A stretch of DNA of 64,000 nucleotides from Bryopsis sp. KO-2023 (lineage: Eukaryota > Chlorophyta > Ulvophyceae > Bryopsidales > Bryopsidaceae), in the NCBI GenBank assembly GCA_030272585.1, contig BSYQ01000004.1, positions 7,254,001 to 7,318,000 on the forward strand, given 5' to 3'. This document shows, one piece after another, positions 1-10,443 of the stretch. Under the pieces are notes generated by a model, which saw only the letters and a list, made by a program, of their open reading frames with translations, had not been told where the DNA came from and did not search any database. Each line of letters opens with the position of its first letter. The first letter of the stretch is position 1. Both the position numbers and the translations under genes were made by a program.

Positions 1-270
1 GGAAATGCACATACGTGTGGGGAAATTTCTTTTTCTCAAAACACTTTCGACCACAGCACCTCAAACATAAATATCACTGAAACGAAATATAGCAAGAAAA
101 ATGCATCCGCAGAAAAATTATCAACAAAAAAATTCATAATTTGAAAAGCTGATTACTCACAAAAACCGAAATATAAACCTCATCCATCTCAGAGCTCATT
201 ATGTAACCCAAAATAAAACTGCATGTTACTGATTATCGCTTTTTTTTAATTAAATAAGAATTTCAGTTTC

Positions 271-978
271 TCATGTTTCATTGTTGTTGATCTGGATTCC
301 ACCTGTTTCCGTGTCCATTTCAGTAAGATATTCTTTGCTGTTGGCTGCCTTCCAGTCTTTAGCTCTAGTGATCACCCATACTGGTGTCGATTGATGAAGT
401 TTGTTCATTTGCCCAGGGAACATACCATAAAATACACCTTCCTAAAAACAATAAAATAAATCAGGTAAATAATTCAATTCAAAGTTAAAAAAAAAGCCCA
501 CATTTCTGTCATCTTATCCGGTCTCAGAATCATGTTTTTGGTTTTCAGGGTTCCAAAAATAAAAAGGAAAATTTGAAGAAAACAGGACACAGAAAATCAA
601 CTCCTCGCTCCCAAACAAAACAAAAAAAAGGACCAAGAAAAAACAATAAAAGTTCTGAAAAAATCGAAAAAATGTAAGATATTGCTGTCTCAGGTGAGTA
701 TGTTTTTTCACCTGGGCTTCGCTCAGAACCCCGACAGTATCGTTCTGATAGTCGTACCACATCAAGCGCGAATTCGTCGAGATCAAAAGCTGCTTCGACT
801 TCTGCACGGTCGTATTCACTCCTCCCCAACCGCCACCTTCAATCAGAACGCTTTGTAGGACATATCCTCCCGCGAACAGCCGAAAAGACGTCATCCCAAT
901 GGCAAAAAACGTCAAAACGCACAGGATCCCACATCGACCTTTTCTTTGGCGTCCTTTGCGCAGGTAAAGGGGTTCCAT
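271..978 (-). CDS. small single-pass membrane protein, two exons, function unknown
   Basis: I do not recognise the family. Exon 1 is 712-978 and exon 2 is 271-441. The 270-base intron starts GTGAAA, ends TTTTTAG and joins the exons in phase 0, giving 145 residues. The start is the first ATG of the open frame. The N-terminus is basic (about residues 6-15), followed by one hydrophobic segment (about residues 17-37) with no clear signal-peptide cleavage site. This suggests a type II membrane protein with a soluble C-terminal part of about 105 residues. Exon 2 continues the frame with a conserved-looking stretch (EGVFYGMFPGQ, then TPVWVITRAKDW). The spliced frame, the good GT..AG border and the amino-acid quality of both exons support a real gene. 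It is read away from the METTL4-like gene, so the two may share the 1-1.8 kb promoter region. Confidence 0.55.
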
Positions 979-1867
979 GCAGCCTCGTCCAGCTGCGAGA
1001 GTGTACGCACGGTGTACTTTTCCTTGGGCAAAGGCGCTTCAAGTGGAGCCGAGCGGTCGAGTCAGATCTGAAAGAAACGTCGTTTTTCGAGGAAGACGGG
1101 GGGAGGGCTGAGGGGGCCACAGACTACCATGGATCAGAAAGTTCACTTTTCAAGGCTTCTGCAGATAATATTTTTTGCCCTTCCTCGGAAGCCACTCGCA
1201 TTCGTACTTTGCTTGCAAGACAAACACCCGCAACCTCGGGCGCTGAGTGTAACATTGATTGATTGGTTTGATGCTGGGTTCGTACGGTGGTGCCTTCATT
1301 GTCGCACTACATTCTTTTTTTGTGGTTTTTAAATTATTGATTAATTGAGTGCTTGGGTTTTTGGATTTTTAAATGTTCCTGGTGGGATTTGTTTTTCTTG
1401 TTTTTTGGGTGCTACAGTGTAACTTCATTGATATTCGGATTTGAACATTCATGTACATTCTTTTTTCCAGTCTTTTTAGGGACATAGATTTGAGAATTGA
1501 CAAATGTTATATTTGTTTGTTTGCGTGGTTTTTTAATCAAAAAGCTGTATACTTTCAAGAGGGAGTAGCAGTTATCTTAAAAATGAGTGGTTGGATACTG
1601 CTGAAAAGTATCGAAAGTTGGATTTGCGAAAGGGCTACAGGCCCGCAGGCCGCCCTTCCGCCAGAAATTTCCACCTCCGTGTGGAGGTGGGGGAGCATTG
1701 GAAATAGTTTTCAACCAGCAAAAGCCATGTCTCGGTTATACCTCACAGACGATGGCATTGCCCCAAGCGCAAAGATGTCTTAACCACAATGGCGACAGGC
1801 CCCAACAAATAAACACTTTTTCCCCCTGCGGGCTTCACTGTTTCGCGAACTGCTTTGTGCCTTGGTT
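979..1867. other. intergenic region between divergent genes
   Basis: I see no supported gene here. Short open frames occur on both strands but none has splice borders or recognisable residues. Positions 1300-1600 are T-rich and 1100-1260 GC-richer. It lies between the 5' ends of the minus-strand membrane-protein gene and the plus-strand METTL4-like gene, so it probably holds their promoters. Confidence 0.4.
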
Positions 1868-2268
1868 GAGGTGGACAAGACAAAATCGATCAAACATCCC
1901 GTGTCGGACCCGAACGAGTCGTTTGGGTGTGGGTCGATGTGGTGATGGAAAATGGGAGTGAACCAGTCGTGTTCCACGCACACACACACACAAAGAAGGC
2001 AACATTTTTTACTGTGGAGGTTCCAGTTTCGAGGTTTCTGTTCGGGAATGATGGTGGTTTGAAACGCGGAAAGGTTCATGGAACCGAGCAGGCGTGCTTT
2101 TTTGCTCTTCTCGATGCTCGACGCTTTGCAGAAGGTACCGTTCCAAAGGGAAACTCACATCGACAACAAGGAGGAAGCAAGACCTGGACGATCGAGTTAC
2201 GGTACTCCTTCCCTGTGGCGGAACAGCTTGATCGAGCGATGGCCACTGCAGTTTTTCAAAAAGGATGA
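1868..2268 (+). CDS. unresolved candidate exon upstream of the METTL4-like gene
   Basis: This GC-rich open stretch reads as a plausible globular domain (for example EPVVFHAHTHTKKATFFTVE, later TWTIELRYSFPVAEQ) and ends in TGA at 2266-2268. It is open only after a stop near 1867. Around 2265-2580 a second plus frame takes over, with no convincing splice border between them. It could be an extra 5' exon of the METTL4-like gene, a separate small gene, or a decayed gene. Minus-strand frames are also open here, as often happens opposite real GC-rich exons. No function is assigned. Confidence 0.25.
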
Positions 2269-2494
2269 AAACTTGCAAACAGCTCGAGCCAGCCACATTG
2301 GTGCTGGAAGAAAAACGCCGAAGAAACATTGTTTGGCAATGGCGGCGTGATCGATTTCGAAAGACTTGTCTCAAATCAGCGAATTTGTTTGGACGCGCGT
2401 TGCTTGGGAATTTGAAGAGCATGCCTCTGCAGGTCAAAGATGACCGATCTCGACCAGTGCGTGCGGGCCACCTGCCCAAACTTCAACTTTTTTT

Positions 2495-5037
2495 TTGCGT
2501 CGACGTCTCGATGGCGTGTGTGAGTCTATTGAACGCCGCTTGTCGTGTAGGATTGGACCGCAAGCTGTGTTCGTGTGGCTGAACGCCGATGAAGTTCTGC
2601 GAAGGAGGTATGCGGGCACAGTGGGGCCGGTCGATCGCCAGTTTTTTCGCGCCAGTGCAGAACGCAAAGAATCGGCTGGCGTCCCGGAAAGAGTCGGCCA
2701 AAATTTGGCAAAGAGCGACTCGGCAACGTTCAGCACAGCGCAGGTGGGTGAGAAGCGGGTCGCTGACGGAGGGAATGAGAGAAAGCCGAACAAGAAAAAG
2801 AAAAAGGTTCGTGAGCCCAGTTGTGGTGAACTCGTTGGTCGTGCACTCCAATCGAGCGTGAAGAAAGTCGTCGGGGAGGCGCATTCTCGCTTCAAGTCGT
2901 TTCTGGATAGACACCCTGTTGAGAACCTTTGCGAGATTCCATCGCAGTGGGGCGACGATGGCCTGGACGGTGGGATCTCCTGCGCGAGCAGACTGATTTT
3001 CAAAACGAGAGAAAAGAAAGAAAAACGTCGCGCGGAGTCGTCAAGAGACGTCACCAACGAGCGCTCCGACTGGGTGGATCTTTTTGCGATGAAAGCGATT
3101 GTGAGGCCTAAGTTTTGCATGTCGGGCTGTGGACAGAACGATGGGGTGAGGGAGGGGTTAGGGGCTAGATGACAGCAATTGCATTTCCTGACATGTTACT
3201 TTCAAAGTAACAACCCTCATTCACCTTTATATAACTTTTTGTCTCAAATTCCGATGTTTTAATGGAGGAGAGTTGACGACTGTGAGTGAACGACGTTTTT
3301 TCCTGCCAGGGGGTGTTCTACATCATGTTCGGTCATCTTTGGTTTTTCTTGTTTTCCAGTTGTGGAATGAAAAGATGATATTTTCAGAAGAATGAGTCAA
3401 TATTATACACCAATCTCTCAAGCTTCTGCAAATTTTTCAATTGATGTGCATGTGAATGTCTGGCAGATTTCGAATGAAACTGGAGGCATGCATCAAATTT
3501 ATCGAGGAGATGCAGAGATGCATGAAATCCAACATGCACATGCACGTGTCCATGCAGAATCGGGTGCGGGTGCCCAAGGTCTCACTGAAAAATCCAAGTC
3601 AGCAATGAACTTATTCGGGGTGGTTCACCAAAACCCCAGCCCTTTGGAGGCGATTTGTCATGCGCATGACACTGAAGTCGTGATGCCTGGGAAAAGTGCT
3701 TTCTTGATGTCAGACATGGGGTCGTTGGGCAAGCAAGTAGGGGGATTAGTGAAGGAGGGAAAGGGGTTTGATTTGATAGTTTTGGACCCTCCATGGGAAA
3801 ACAAGAGCGTTTCTCGCAAGGGGCTCTATCAAACAGTTTCAAATTGGGCTTTGCTGAAGCTGCCCATGGAGGCACTCATGCAAAAGGTGAGTCCAGTGAT
3901 GATGTTCATGAAAAGTAGATTGCACAAATTTGGATTTTTTTGGTTGCTAATGTAGTTCCTGATGCATGTATGTGGTGGTTGGTTACAGGAGTCCTGCTTG
4001 GTGGTGTTGTGGATGACTAATCGAATGAAACATCAAAATTTCGTTGAACAGGAATTGCTTCCAAAATGGGGCCTCAAAATGGTGACCACCTGGTAAACAG
4101 AAAAGCACACATTATCAACTGAATTGGCCGCAAGCATTTGGGCATCACCTGATTCTCTCTGTGGGGTTTCGCCACGCTTGATGATAGAAACAGTTATTGA
4201 CATCGATTCAGCTACAGTTTTCTTTTCGTTTTCACAAAGACTGAAAGTGCTGTGCAGCCCGTCCCATAGACTTGCTGTTTTTGTAAGTTGTGTTGATTTT
4301 GCTCGTTTTGCAGGTTTTGGCTGAAAGTAGATTCCGATGGCGAAATGATTTGTTCTTTGGAGGGGGACCACCACTACCCCTATGAAAAATTGTTCATCGC
4401 TACAAACCACCCAGGTGGGTTACTCTTCGTCTTCTTTTTTTAATCCTTTATGGACTCTTCCTTCAATTAGCTCTCCAGTTAGAGATGGTCAAACTTGCAC
4501 ACGAATGGCTTCTCTGTCCGGAGACATTTCTACGCATTTTTAGGAGGAGCATTTTCCCAGCCATTCGATTTCAAAAGCATCAGAATGAGGGTTCAAAATG
4601 TGGAGATGGGAACATCATATCATATTGGTTTTGCTTTGCGTTGCTCTTTGTAGCGAGGGTTGCAGATGCAATTGTATCTTTACATAGATACCCTTTATTG
4701 ATGTTCACCAAAGATCACCCACAATCATCCTTTTCCTTTTTCCTTGTTTTTGTCAGACCGGCGATAATTTTTCAACACTGTGTGTCTTCTTGCTACTGTG
4801 TTTACCACCCCAGACCCCCAGCATTTTTGCCATATTCCAAAGAGTCTGACTGTGGTGGCCATGCCAGGGGAGCATTCAAGAAAACCCCCCCTCAATGAAA
4901 TCGTGCAATCTTTGCTTCCCAGCTCTCCTTTTTCAAACTGCTTGGAAATGTTTGCCAGAGAATTGACTCCAGGCTGGAGTTCATGGGGGAACGAAGTCTT
5001 GCATTTTCAAAACAGTCATCGATTCGTCCATGATTGA
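2495..5037 (+). CDS. METTL4: METTL4-like MT-A70 family N6-adenine methyltransferase
   Basis: MT-A70 enzymes move a methyl group from S-adenosylmethionine to adenine N6. METTL4 is known to modify U2 snRNA (N6,2'-O-dimethyladenosine), and DNA 6mA activity has been claimed. The catalytic DPPW is encoded at 3785-3796 (context LDPPWENKS). Exons: about 2495-3145, 3467-3886, 3989-4092, 4314-4414 and 4814-5037; all joins keep phase. After DPPW come LWMTNRMKHQNFVEQELLP, the WLKVDSDGE strand, HHYPYEKL, VVAMPGEHSRKPPL and the C-terminal ELTPGWSSWGNEVLHFQ, the order seen in METTL4 proteins. The first exon carries VFVWLNADEVL and a lysine run (KPNKKKKKV) resembling the plant METTL4 N-terminus. No ATG precedes it in frame, so a 5' exon is missing. 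An alternative start is the ATG at 3392, which would give a 307-residue protein. Confidence 0.88.
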
Positions 5038-5760
5038 TGGAATTGGGTTTATGTGGAAATGTACGGCTTTCGATCTGGTCAATGTGAATCCTTTTCAGTG
5101 TTTTACACTTTAGAATAGAACAACTTCCACCTCATCTACCAGCAAACTTAACCCAGTGAAAGTCTAATCGACTGCACTCATCGCCGCACCAGCTCATCCT
5201 ATTCAATGATTTGTCTGGAAAACAGTTTCCCAAAAAAATGTTTGGATTGGTTCCTCATTTTTTTTCTTTCAGCATGTGCATCTGGCTTGTTTTAAGTCTT
5301 GTTGTGTCAGACCCAATTGAATGAGATTATTTGTAGTACAGATCGGATCTTGGCAGCAAGGATAGTCTTTTTCTTGGTTGTATCTAGGTCTTTCTGTAAG
5401 CTTCGATATTTTTTGATGTATGGCCGAAGTAACAGTCTTGAAATTTTGCGATCCACAAATAGTAAACAAAACCGTTCTATTCTTGGTAGAAACTGAAAAC
5501 ATCATTTTTTGTCATAGTGTTGTACCCACAAAGTTGGTGTCGTGATTGTACTACAGTAGCAAGGATAAAACTATCCACATTGTTCGTTATTCACCTTTTT
5601 GAAGGTCACTGTTGTAACCTAGAGTTTCAACGTTAACAGAGAAAATAAGAACTGAAAGATGTGAAAAAAACTCTGAGGTGCAATCATAGAAAAAAAAACA
5701 CCACCAAGCTGCCTCCTGATTGCTAACAGCTCATCAACTTCTAGAGGAGTGGAACTGGGG
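5038..5760. other. AT-rich intergenic region
   Basis: No supported gene. Open frames on both strands are short and of low-complexity or random composition. It separates the 3' end of the METTL4-like gene from the left border of the retrotransposon at 5761. Confidence 0.5.
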
Positions 5761-5827
5761 TTTATGCAGAGGTCGGTGGTACTGCACAACTCAACAGAAA
5801 CGAGAACCAGAATAATCAAGAAATTGC
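5761..5827 (-). repeat. split direct repeat B2 (distal end of the PAT element)
   Basis: 67 bases identical to 6138-6204 (starts TTTATGCAGAGG on the plus strand). It forms the outer end of the element. A 107-base unique spacer (5828-5934) separates it from A2. Confidence 0.88.
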
Positions 5828-5934
5828 TCTTACACGCTTTTGTTTCATCAATGGACATAAAGCACTCAAAACAGTATATCCACAACCATGACCCCATGGT
5901 CCAAAAATAAATCTAAGGGCGGGTGGGCTCTGGG

Positions 5935-6140
5935 AAAAACAAGAGGTGCCCGAAGAGTATTCATGTTCACATTTATGGTGTGTTACTGTAGTGCCCCAAG
6001 CGGCTTCACTGCAATCACTAATCGTTTTCTGACCCCCTTTCTCGACTTTCAACTAAAGAACAGATCTCACTGAATTTCCCACCTCCTCCCTTCCGTCCCA
6101 CCTATGCATAAACTACTTGTTTTGCAACAATTGAACATTT
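5935..6140 (-). repeat. split direct repeat A2
   Basis: 206 bases matching 10444-10649 at a constant offset of 4509. It abuts B1 and shares the TTT at 6138-6140 with it, reproducing the junction expected in the circular replication intermediate. Confidence 0.88.
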
Positions 6141-6204
6141 ATGCAGAGGTCGGTGGTACTGCACAACTCAACAGAAACGAGAACCAGAATAATCAAGAAA
6201 TTGC
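6138..6204 (-). repeat. split direct repeat B1
   Basis: 67 bases identical to B2 at 5761-5827, directly adjoining A2. The B1-A2 junction is the internal copy that restores both termini during replication of this element class. Confidence 0.88.
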
Positions 6205-6409
6205 CCTACTGTATAACCCTGCTAATTTTACCCTTTTTTGGGGGCCGAAAAAATAAACCACTGTCGCTGGAAAAAATCCCAAACTGCAAAAAGAAAGAAT
6301 GTGCAAACGGTTGGGAAAAACGATCAAAAACCCAATCCCAATGCTGTTCCACTAAAAAAACCCGGTTGTTTCACCGAAAAGGCAACACACAAGAAAAAAC
6401 CCAAACTGG

Positions 6410-9187
6410 CTATTCCAACTTCTGCCTGGTGGCAGGAGGAAGCCCAAGAACGAGGTCTGAAATGGACACCAGACCCTGGGTCTGGGTGCCCAACATCCAC
6501 TGAAACAATAACAGGCCTTCAGCTGAGGGTAAAAAGGAACGATCAATATACTTCCAGATTGTGTTTGAGGAACCGGACCAGCCGCCCCAATGACAGAGTT
6601 TTTCGGTCACCACACCAATTGCGAACGCCTCGGTCACCGACCCGCGGCGTAAAGAGTGTGGCGTCAGCTGGGAAAGTGTCGGAGGAAGAGATAACTCGGC
6701 CAAAACACTGTGAAACCACGCGGCGAAGGTGGCTCGAGTGAGTGTAGCAGCCTCGCCTGGTAGTCGAAAAAGCAGCTGGGTCTCGAACTCAGATGCTGTC
6801 TCGTAACATTGACGTTTGGTAGCCAAAAACCTTCGCACAAGGTTGCCCACACTGGGGCAAGTAGATATTTTGAAAGTGCGCAGACGATACACCCCGGAGC
6901 GTCTGCGCTTTGCCTTGAATTCCCGTTCCCGAAAACTGATAGATGTCCCTTGTAAATCCACCAAAAGATCATTGCCCCTCACCCATGTGTGAGAGGAGCT
7001 GCGACCAAAAAATATGTACGCCACCACCACCGCTGTGGCCGAGCGAAGCAAAGCCGTGTCGGCTGTACGAATACCCAGGTCAACCACCTGAAAAAGGAGC
7101 GAGGTCGTGAAAATAGTGACCTCGTCCACCGAATCGGTGTCCACCTGAAGGTTCCTCCACGCCGCCAGCAATAACTTGCTCTGCCCATCAAAAACCGAAT
7201 ACTTTTCGTGCCCTAACCACCGTTGAACAGAGGAAAGGGCAGCAACATACTGGGGGGCAGTTTTGTACGAAATGTCGCCTTCCTTCTGCAGCCATTTGAT
7301 ATAGGCATAGAGCTTTGCTGGCCGCGAAGGAAAAGGCAGCTCCTTGTAGCTGGCACAAAAAACAAAATACTTCCGAATCCGAATCCGCATTGCATCCCTT
7401 GAACTTTGAACCCAGGCCAACCATGTACTCCGTAGATGCTCCAAAAGGTTGTCCACACCGTGCAATAACGGGCCTGTCACAAAAGCCAACCAAGGGGGCG
7501 TGTCGGTGCCCTCGAAAAGCGCGGACCAAAATGCATCGAACTGCAATTCCACATTTATCCGCGACGAAGAATGCTGCTGGGTGTGAGGAGTAGCGCCATG
7601 GAGCGCCACTTGATCATCTGCATCACCTCGCTGGGAACTCGAGGGCCCTTGCTGAAGAGGTTCGGGAGGTTGGGTAACAGCCATCTCCTGGCTGAGATTC
7701 GAATCATGTGCGCATACCAAGGCGCTGCTGTCCACACTGGGAGAATGATCACACAAAAGGGGCGTTGGTGTAACAAGAGGTCCAGCACGGGGAGGATCAG
7801 CCCCCAGGGCGGATGCGCATAATTTCTCCAAAGCCGCCAATCTTGCTGCAACGCATCCGTCCCCATCGAGTGGGGGTCGTGATCCCGAGTGTTGTACAGT
7901 GGGAGAAAGGTGTTGTCCTTGTCGGCAAATCGATCCACCTGCAGTGGTCCCCATTTTTCCTGAAGCTGTCGAAAAATCGTTGGGCATAGTCGCCAATCGC
8001 CCTTGTCGCATTGGCGAGACAACGCGTCCGCCAGTAGATTGATCCTCGATGGGATGTAGATCGGCTTCAGCCATATGTGCATCCTGAGGGTCTGTGCCAA
8101 CAACTGGGCAAACTCCTCCCTGAGATCCACTGATCTGGAGGAGGCCTTGCGAATGATGTCGATCAGAACCCTGTTGTCGATGTGGATGCGCAGTTGAGCG
8201 TCGGGGGTCAGGAGCGGTTGGAACGCCTGTAAAGCAAAACGGACTGCGCGCATCTCCTTCCTGTTGATATGGAAAGCGCGTTCCTTCTGAGTCCAAAAAC
8301 CCTGCACTGGAATCACCTTGGTTGAAGGGTTCATATCCCTGCGCAAAACCGCTCCCCATCCCGTCGGCGAGGCATCTGTCTGCAGCAGTAACTGCTGTGT
8401 CGGTAAATTGATAGGAACTGACGTCATTCGTTTGCACAGCGCAATGAAGTAACGCACGTCCTTGAGTGCGCCATGACTGATTTTGATCCTGCCATTCCAG
8501 CCTGGTGTCTGAGTCATGCAATCGTAACACTTCGCGATGTGCATGCGGGCTTCGGGGACGACGATGCTCGTGCTCTCGACCAGTCCGCAAAAGCTCGCCA
8601 TACGCCGCTTTGAGATCCACCTGCTGGACCTGGAGCATCGCTGCAGAATCTCGGAGGCTACTGCTCGCAATTTGGAGATCTTGGACGGCGGTAAGGAAAG
8701 AGTGTTCGTGTCCGAGTCGATGGTCAGCCCCAGGTGTTCCCTCAGCTGACTGGGTTTCCAGTCGGACTTGGTGGGGTGCTCCAGCAGTCCCATCAGTCGA
8801 AAAATGTTGCGCAGTAATCTGGATCCCAGTCTGGCGTCCTGAAGGGAGTGAAACTGGAATAGAAAATCGTCCAGATAAATTAGGGCGATCATCCAGAGAG
8901 TCTTCTGGCGCCACTTGTGAAGGAGGGGGTGCAACTTCTGACGTGCTGTCCTGTCGGGCTGGCGTAGAAACCGGAACAACTGCTGAGTCAACTTCGTGAA
9001 GGCCCGCGGAGCGCCTTTGTAACCCATTGGGAGAGCCAGGAACCTGAAGCATTCGATGGTTCCGTCGGGGAGCTGGATCTTGAAGCACACGAATCGGCGA
9101 TGGCGCGGATGAATCCCCAGGTGGTAGTACGCATGGCTCAAGTCGCAGCTGACGAAGAACCCGTGCTTTACGAGACTCCGGCGGCAT
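6410..9187 (-). CDS. tyrosine recombinase (YR) of the PAT element
   Basis: This is the integrase of the element, expected to catalyse site-specific strand exchange during insertion of the circular DNA. The frame is open for 925 codons, but the first half lies opposite the RT frame in another phase and has shadow-like composition. The real protein probably covers about 6410-7730. That part shows an N-terminal helical DNA-binding region (RKYFVFCASYKELPFPSRP), then the catalytic half with the HxxR box (TPHSLRRGS), the following tryptophan-rich loop (CHWGGWSG) and the nucleophile tyrosine (WKYIDRSF). Long overlap of RT and YR frames is usual in DIRS-order elements. Where translation starts is unknown; initiation by re-initiation or leaky scanning is inference. 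Confidence 0.85.
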   Translation of the reverse strand: MPPESRKARVLRQLRLEPCVLPPGDSSAPSPIRVLQDPAPRRNHRMLQVPGSPNGLQRRSAGLHEVDSAVVPVSTPARQDSTSEVAPPPSQVAPEDSLDDRPNLSGRFSIPVSLPSGRQTGIQITAQHFSTDGTAGAPHQVRLETQSAEGTPGADHRLGHEHSFLTAVQDLQIASSSLRDSAAMLQVQQVDLKAAYGELLRTGREHEHRRPRSPHAHREVLRLHDSDTRLEWQDQNQSWRTQGRALLHCAVQTNDVSSYQFTDTAVTAADRCLADGMGSGFAQGYEPFNQGDSSAGFLDSEGTRFPYQQEGDARSPFCFTGVPTAPDPRRSTAHPHRQQGSDRHHSQGLLQISGSQGGVCPVVGTDPQDAHMAEADLHPIEDQSTGGRVVSPMRQGRLATMPNDFSTASGKMGTTAGGSICRQGQHLSPTVQHSGSRPPLDGDGCVAARLAALEKLCASALGADPPRAGPLVTPTPLLCDHSPSVDSSALVCAHDSNLSQEMAVTQPPEPLQQGPSSSQRGDADDQVALHGATPHTQQHSSSRINVELQFDAFWSALFEGTDTPPWLAFVTGPLLHGVDNLLEHLRSTWLAWVQSSRDAMRIRIRKYFVFCASYKELPFPSRPAKLYAYIKWLQKEGDISYKTAPQYVAALSSVQRWLGHEKYSVFDGQSKLLLAAWRNLQVDTDSVDEVTIFTTSLLFQVVDLGIRTADTALLRSATAVVVAYIFFGRSSSHTWVRGNDLLVDLQGTSISFREREFKAKRRRSGVYRLRTFKISTCPSVGNLVRRFLATKRQCYETASEFETQLLFRLPGEAATLTRATFAAWFHSVLAELSLPPTLSQLTPHSLRRGSVTEAFAIGVVTEKLCHWGGWSGSSNTIWKYIDRSFLPSAEGLLLFQWMLGTQTQGLVSISDLVLGLPPATRQKLE

Positions 9188-9546
9188 TGCTGAAGACTCT
9201 CGAGGCGTACTTTGGGCACGGTCACAAAGGTGTTAAACTTTCTCAAGTCGAGCACCAAGCGACACCCTCCTGTCTTTTTTGGAATCAAAAAAGCCGACGA
9301 AAAATGGACGCTATCCTCTGGTCGAATGCGTTCAAACGCTCCTATCCGTAAGTACTCCTCGCGTAAGTCTTCCCACGCTGAAAAATCCGCTTCCTTTACC
9401 GAATATACACGAGTGTGAAATGGGGGTGGTGCTTTCTTGCGCCACTCAAATCGATATCCTTCTTCTATCCACTTTTGCACCTGGCTACTGGTGCCAATTT
9501 GTTTCCAAAACGCTGCACTGGCGCGCAGTCGTTCCCACAGAAACAT
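7555..9546 (-). CDS. reverse transcriptase-RNase H of the PAT element
   Basis: 663 residues. The reverse transcriptase copies the element RNA and the RNase H degrades the RNA strand. The RT palm motifs are visible in order: SAFLIPKKTGGCRLVLDLR, the first catalytic aspartate in FVSCDLSHAYYHLGIH, LPMGYKGAPRAFTKL, and YLDD in ALIYLDDFLF. RNase H follows with LLQTDASPTGWGAVL, RKEMRAVRFAL and HIDNRVLIDIIRK. All key acidic residues seen are intact. The start ATG at 9546 lies just downstream of the gag stop. The 3' part overlaps the recombinase frame. Confidence 0.93.
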   Translation of the reverse strand: MFLWERLRASAAFWKQIGTSSQVQKWIEEGYRFEWRKKAPPPFHTRVYSVKEADFSAWEDLREEYLRIGAFERIRPEDSVHFSSAFLIPKKTGGCRLVLDLRKFNTFVTVPKVRLESLQQCRRSLVKHGFFVSCDLSHAYYHLGIHPRHRRFVCFKIQLPDGTIECFRFLALPMGYKGAPRAFTKLTQQLFRFLRQPDRTARQKLHPLLHKWRQKTLWMIALIYLDDFLFQFHSLQDARLGSRLLRNIFRLMGLLEHPTKSDWKPSQLREHLGLTIDSDTNTLSLPPSKISKLRAVASEILQRCSRSSRWISKRRMASFCGLVESTSIVVPEARMHIAKCYDCMTQTPGWNGRIKISHGALKDVRYFIALCKRMTSVPINLPTQQLLLQTDASPTGWGAVLRRDMNPSTKVIPVQGFWTQKERAFHINRKEMRAVRFALQAFQPLLTPDAQLRIHIDNRVLIDIIRKASSRSVDLREEFAQLLAQTLRMHIWLKPIYIPSRINLLADALSRQCDKGDWRLCPTIFRQLQEKWGPLQVDRFADKDNTFLPLYNTRDHDPHSMGTDALQQDWRLWRNYAHPPWGLILPVLDLLLHQRPFCVIILPVWTAAPWYAHMIRISARRWLLPNLPNLFSKGPRVPSEVMQMIKWRSMALLLTPSSILRRG

Positions 9547-9560
9547 AAACCGAAATGGGG

Positions 9561-10388
9561 TTAAGCGTCCTGAGAGGGAGGCCGTGGAACAGGCTGCGTG
9601 GGTGCAGTACTGGGCTTGGATCCTTTCTTAAACTTCGGTTTCGTCTTTGCGCCGTGGTGTGGGCCTGTCGAGTCGGCCTTGGCACTCGTCGCAAACTGCT
9701 GAGCTGCAGTCTTTGTCAAAGCGATCACGGATTTGTCCGTGACGTTTTGGACCACCTCCGCGATAAGTGTAGACGAAAAACTGTCCTCGGCTCCTTGACC
9801 ACGAATCTTTTCTCTGGCAAGCTTATGAATAACAGCAAATTCAGAAGAGGCGTACTGTGCCTGCAACTTATGCACTTCCAATAAACTCGACGCGAGCTCC
9901 AGAACGCGTCCCAAAGCTCCAATATACGGAACCAACAAATCTTTCGTCACACCTCCTTGGCGGTGGGCGATAGCGCTCAGTCCCGCCGTGATATCAATGA
10001 GATAAGAAAAAACAGGAGCCCAGGAACCAAACTCGATAGCACCTGCCTTGGCACCTAGCTTGGCGTTGATAAGCTGGCCAAGCTTTGAGTCTGCCGTATC
10101 AAACCACGTGCCGAACCTGGTCTGCTCGGATGGGCGAGGACACGGGTTCTTGGGAGACTTAGGAACCTCCTCCGCGTTACTGATGACGGCTTCTGAAAGC
10201 GTCGCCACACGGTTTCCCCACACTCGGTTTAAAATTTGGTCGAACTCGCGTTCGGCCGGGTCGGCGGCGTCTGCCGACGGCCCTTCGTCGACGGCTGCAC
10301 TGGAAGCCCCTGGTTGGGCTTGGTTGGCGACAAGCTGTTGCAGTGCTGGAAGTAACTGTGCTAACGCAGCAGCTGTGGTGTCGTCCAT
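9561..10388 (-). CDS. Gag-like structural protein of the PAT element
   Basis: 275 residues with no enzymatic motif. Assigned by position: it is the first frame after repeat A1, directly before RT. The N-terminus is alanine- and glutamine-rich (LLPALQQLVANQAQPG). The middle is helical, and the C-terminus is basic and proline-rich (TKPKFKKGSKPSTAPTQP), fitting nucleic-acid binding. No CCHC zinc knuckle is present, which is common for this order. The first ATG of the frame, 56 bases inside the A1 repeat edge, was taken as the start. Confidence 0.75.
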   Translation of the reverse strand: MDDTTAAALAQLLPALQQLVANQAQPGASSAAVDEGPSADAADPAEREFDQILNRVWGNRVATLSEAVISNAEEVPKSPKNPCPRPSEQTRFGTWFDTADSKLGQLINAKLGAKAGAIEFGSWAPVFSYLIDITAGLSAIAHRQGGVTKDLLVPYIGALGRVLELASSLLEVHKLQAQYASSEFAVIHKLAREKIRGQGAEDSFSSTLIAEVVQNVTDKSVIALTKTAAQQFATSAKADSTGPHHGAKTKPKFKKGSKPSTAPTQPVPRPPSQDA

Positions 10389-10443
10389 CCAGAGTGTCGA
10401 CGATGCGTGCCTTCTCGCCGCTTCGAAAGCGGAACTTGTTCAA

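Noticed and set aside
2434..3120. 228-codon minus-strand frame
   Set aside because: It overlaps the METTL4 N-terminal exon on the opposite strand; residues are serine/arginine/phenylalanine-rich without motif, as expected of an antisense shadow.
7731..9187. Upstream half of the 925-codon recombinase frame as protein
   Set aside because: It lies in another phase over the RT-RNase H frame, whose motifs are intact, and has shadow-like composition with no domain. Only the part below about 7730 is taken as recombinase.
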